In this document: piece after piece, positions 63,117 through 64,000 of the stretch
Layout: every line of letters starts with the position of its first letter
Position numbering within the stretch: the stretch's first letter is position 1
Assembly (NCBI RefSeq): GCF_902499075.1
Contig: NZ_CABVPP010000003.1
Location: forward strand, 62,001 to 126,000
DNA from: Burkholderia pseudomultivorans
GTDB taxonomy: Bacteria > Pseudomonadota > Gammaproteobacteria > Burkholderiales > Burkholderiaceae
DNA length: 64,000 bases
Reading direction: 5' to 3'
Program-made: the position numbers and the translations under genes
The notes under the pieces: generated by a model
The model's input: the letters and a program-made list of their open reading frames with translations, nothing else
Told to the model about the DNA's origin: nothing
Databases searched by the model: none

Positions 63117-64000
63117 CTATACGTTCATCAGCACCGATTTCAGCTCCGTGTAGTGCTCGATCGCGGCCGCGCCCATTTCGCGGCCGAAGCCCGACATCCG
63201 GTAGCCGCCGAACGGCAGCGCCGGATCGAGCGCGCTGTGGCAGTTGACCCACACCGAACCGGAGCGGATCTTCGGAATCATCCGGTGCGCGGCCGACAGG
63301 TTGTTGGTCCAGATGCTCGCGCCGAGCCCGTAGCGCGTGTCGTTCGCGAGCCGGATCGCGTCGTCGATCGTGTCGAACGGCATCGCGACGAGCACCGGGC
63401 CGAAGATCTCCTCCTGCACGAGCGGGCCTTTCTGGTCGACGTCGACGAGCACGGTCGGCTTCACGAAGTAGCCGGGCCCGTACGCTTCGCCGCCGCACGC
63501 GAGCTGCGCGCCGAGTGCGCGGCCGCGCTCGATGTAGCCGGCCACGCGCTGCTGCTGCTTCAGCGAGATCAGCGGGCCCATGTCGACGCTCGGGTCGAGC
63601 GCGTTGCCGAGCTTCATGTTGCTCGCGATATTCGCGACGTCGCCGACCACGCGGTCGAAGTGCTTGCGCTGCACGTACAGGCGCGAGCCTGCGCAGCACA
63701 CCTGGCCGTGATTGAAGAAGATCGCGGTGGCCGCGCCGGCCGCCGCGACGGCCGGGTCGGCATCGTCGAACACGATGGTCGGCGACTTGCCGCCGAGTTC
63801 GAGCGTCACGCGCGTCATCGATTCCATTGCGGCCTTGCCGATCAGCTTGCCGACCTCGGTCGAGCCCGTGAAGGTCAGCTTGTCGACGTCCGGATGCTGC
63901 GCGAGCGCGGCGCCCGCGTCGACGCCGGTGCCGGTCACGACGTTGAACACGCCGGCCGGATAGCCGGCTTCCTGCACGAGCTCGGCGAGCCGCAGCGCGG
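63117..64000 (-). CDS. NAD(P)-dependent aldehyde dehydrogenase, C-terminal part
   Basis: The last 294 residues are present; the gene starts beyond the window end. Visible parts are the cofactor region [16 protein letters not shown], the catalytic Glu in [10 protein letters not shown], the nucleophilic Cys in [11 protein letters not shown], and the end [20 protein letters not shown]. It belongs to the broad ALDH superfamily, near the betaine/phenylacetaldehyde dehydrogenase types. Beside amine dehydrogenase maturation genes it would oxidise the aldehyde made from the amine. Confidence 0.93.
   Translation of the reverse strand, partial: ALRLAELVQEAGYPAGVFNVVTGTGVDAGAALAQHPDVDKLTFTGSTEVGKLIGKAAMESMTRVTLELGGKSPTIVFDDADPAVAAAGAATAIFFNHGQVCCAGSRLYVQRKHFDRVVGDVANIASNMKLGNALDPSVDMGPLISLKQQQRVAGYIERGRALGAQLACGGEAYGPGYFVKPTVLVDVDQKGPLVQEEIFGPVLVAMPFDTIDDAIRLANDTRYGLGASIWTNNLSAAHRMIPKIRSGSVWVNCHSALDPALPFGGYRMSGFGREMGAAAIEHYTELKSVLMNV

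Overview
The window is very GC-rich, protein-dense DNA of Burkholderia type, most likely the Burkholderia cepacia complex, and probably from a secondary replicon. The indications are the strong G/C third-position bias, the abundance of LysR, TetR, MarR-like and two-component regulators paired with metabolic genes, the DUF3348-DUF802-OmpA-DUF2894 cluster and the csu-type pilus operon. I cannot fix the species. No rRNA, tRNA, CRISPR array, prophage or intact insertion sequence was seen.

0-12.2 kb: the end of a livF gene; a TctDE-like two-component system next to a periplasmic binding protein and an MFS carrier (with a small Cys-rich upstream ORF); a MASE4 histidine kinase with a NarL-type regulator; an HExxH protein; a DedA-PAP2-LssY fusion whose PAP2 active site is lost; an HI1419/HI1420-like toxin-antitoxin pair; and an exported LMW-phosphatase-like protein lacking its catalytic Cys. 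12.4-26.2 kb: a GNAT and a YbfB-type MFS carrier, an hpaC remnant, a DUF3311/sodium symporter/amidohydrolase transport-and-hydrolysis operon, a hydrolase, a cytochrome c, a DUF1176 remnant, an XRE regulator divergent from an SDR, a disulfide oxidoreductase and a LysE exporter.

26.5-31.4 kb holds the most interesting system: four tightly coupled genes (DUF3348, DUF802, OmpA/MotB-like, DUF2894). The DUF802 protein looks like a MotA/TolQ-type channel subunit carrying a roughly 750-residue coiled-coil tail with 80-residue repeats. The next gene is a MotB-like protein with one membrane helix, a membrane Asp and a peptidoglycan-binding domain. The architecture recalls ZorA/ZorB of the Zorya defence system, but the accessory proteins differ.

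31.4-43 kb: a GNAT-like protein, a 28-residue membrane peptide, an ICMT-like membrane methyltransferase, a lipoprotein with about 64 Gly-Thr-Ser triplets, and an SDR / Baeyer-Villiger monooxygenase / alpha-beta hydrolase operon under a divergent TetR gene, in which the monooxygenase carries an in-frame amber codon; then a quinone reductase divergent from a LysR gene. 43-52.5 kb: a complete csu-like chaperone-usher pilus operon (three spore-coat-U subunits, chaperone, usher, tip adhesin) followed by a hybrid kinase and a LuxR-type regulator. 52.5-56.8 kb: LysR, GST and FMN-oxidase genes, DUF2970 and a porin.

57-64 kb, all on the minus strand: genes matching the maturation factors of quinohemoprotein amine dehydrogenase (flavin monooxygenase qhpG, subtilisin-like qhpE, ABC exporter qhpF), a sigma-54 activator and an aldehyde dehydrogenase cut by the window end. 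The enzyme's structural genes would be expected just beyond position 64000.
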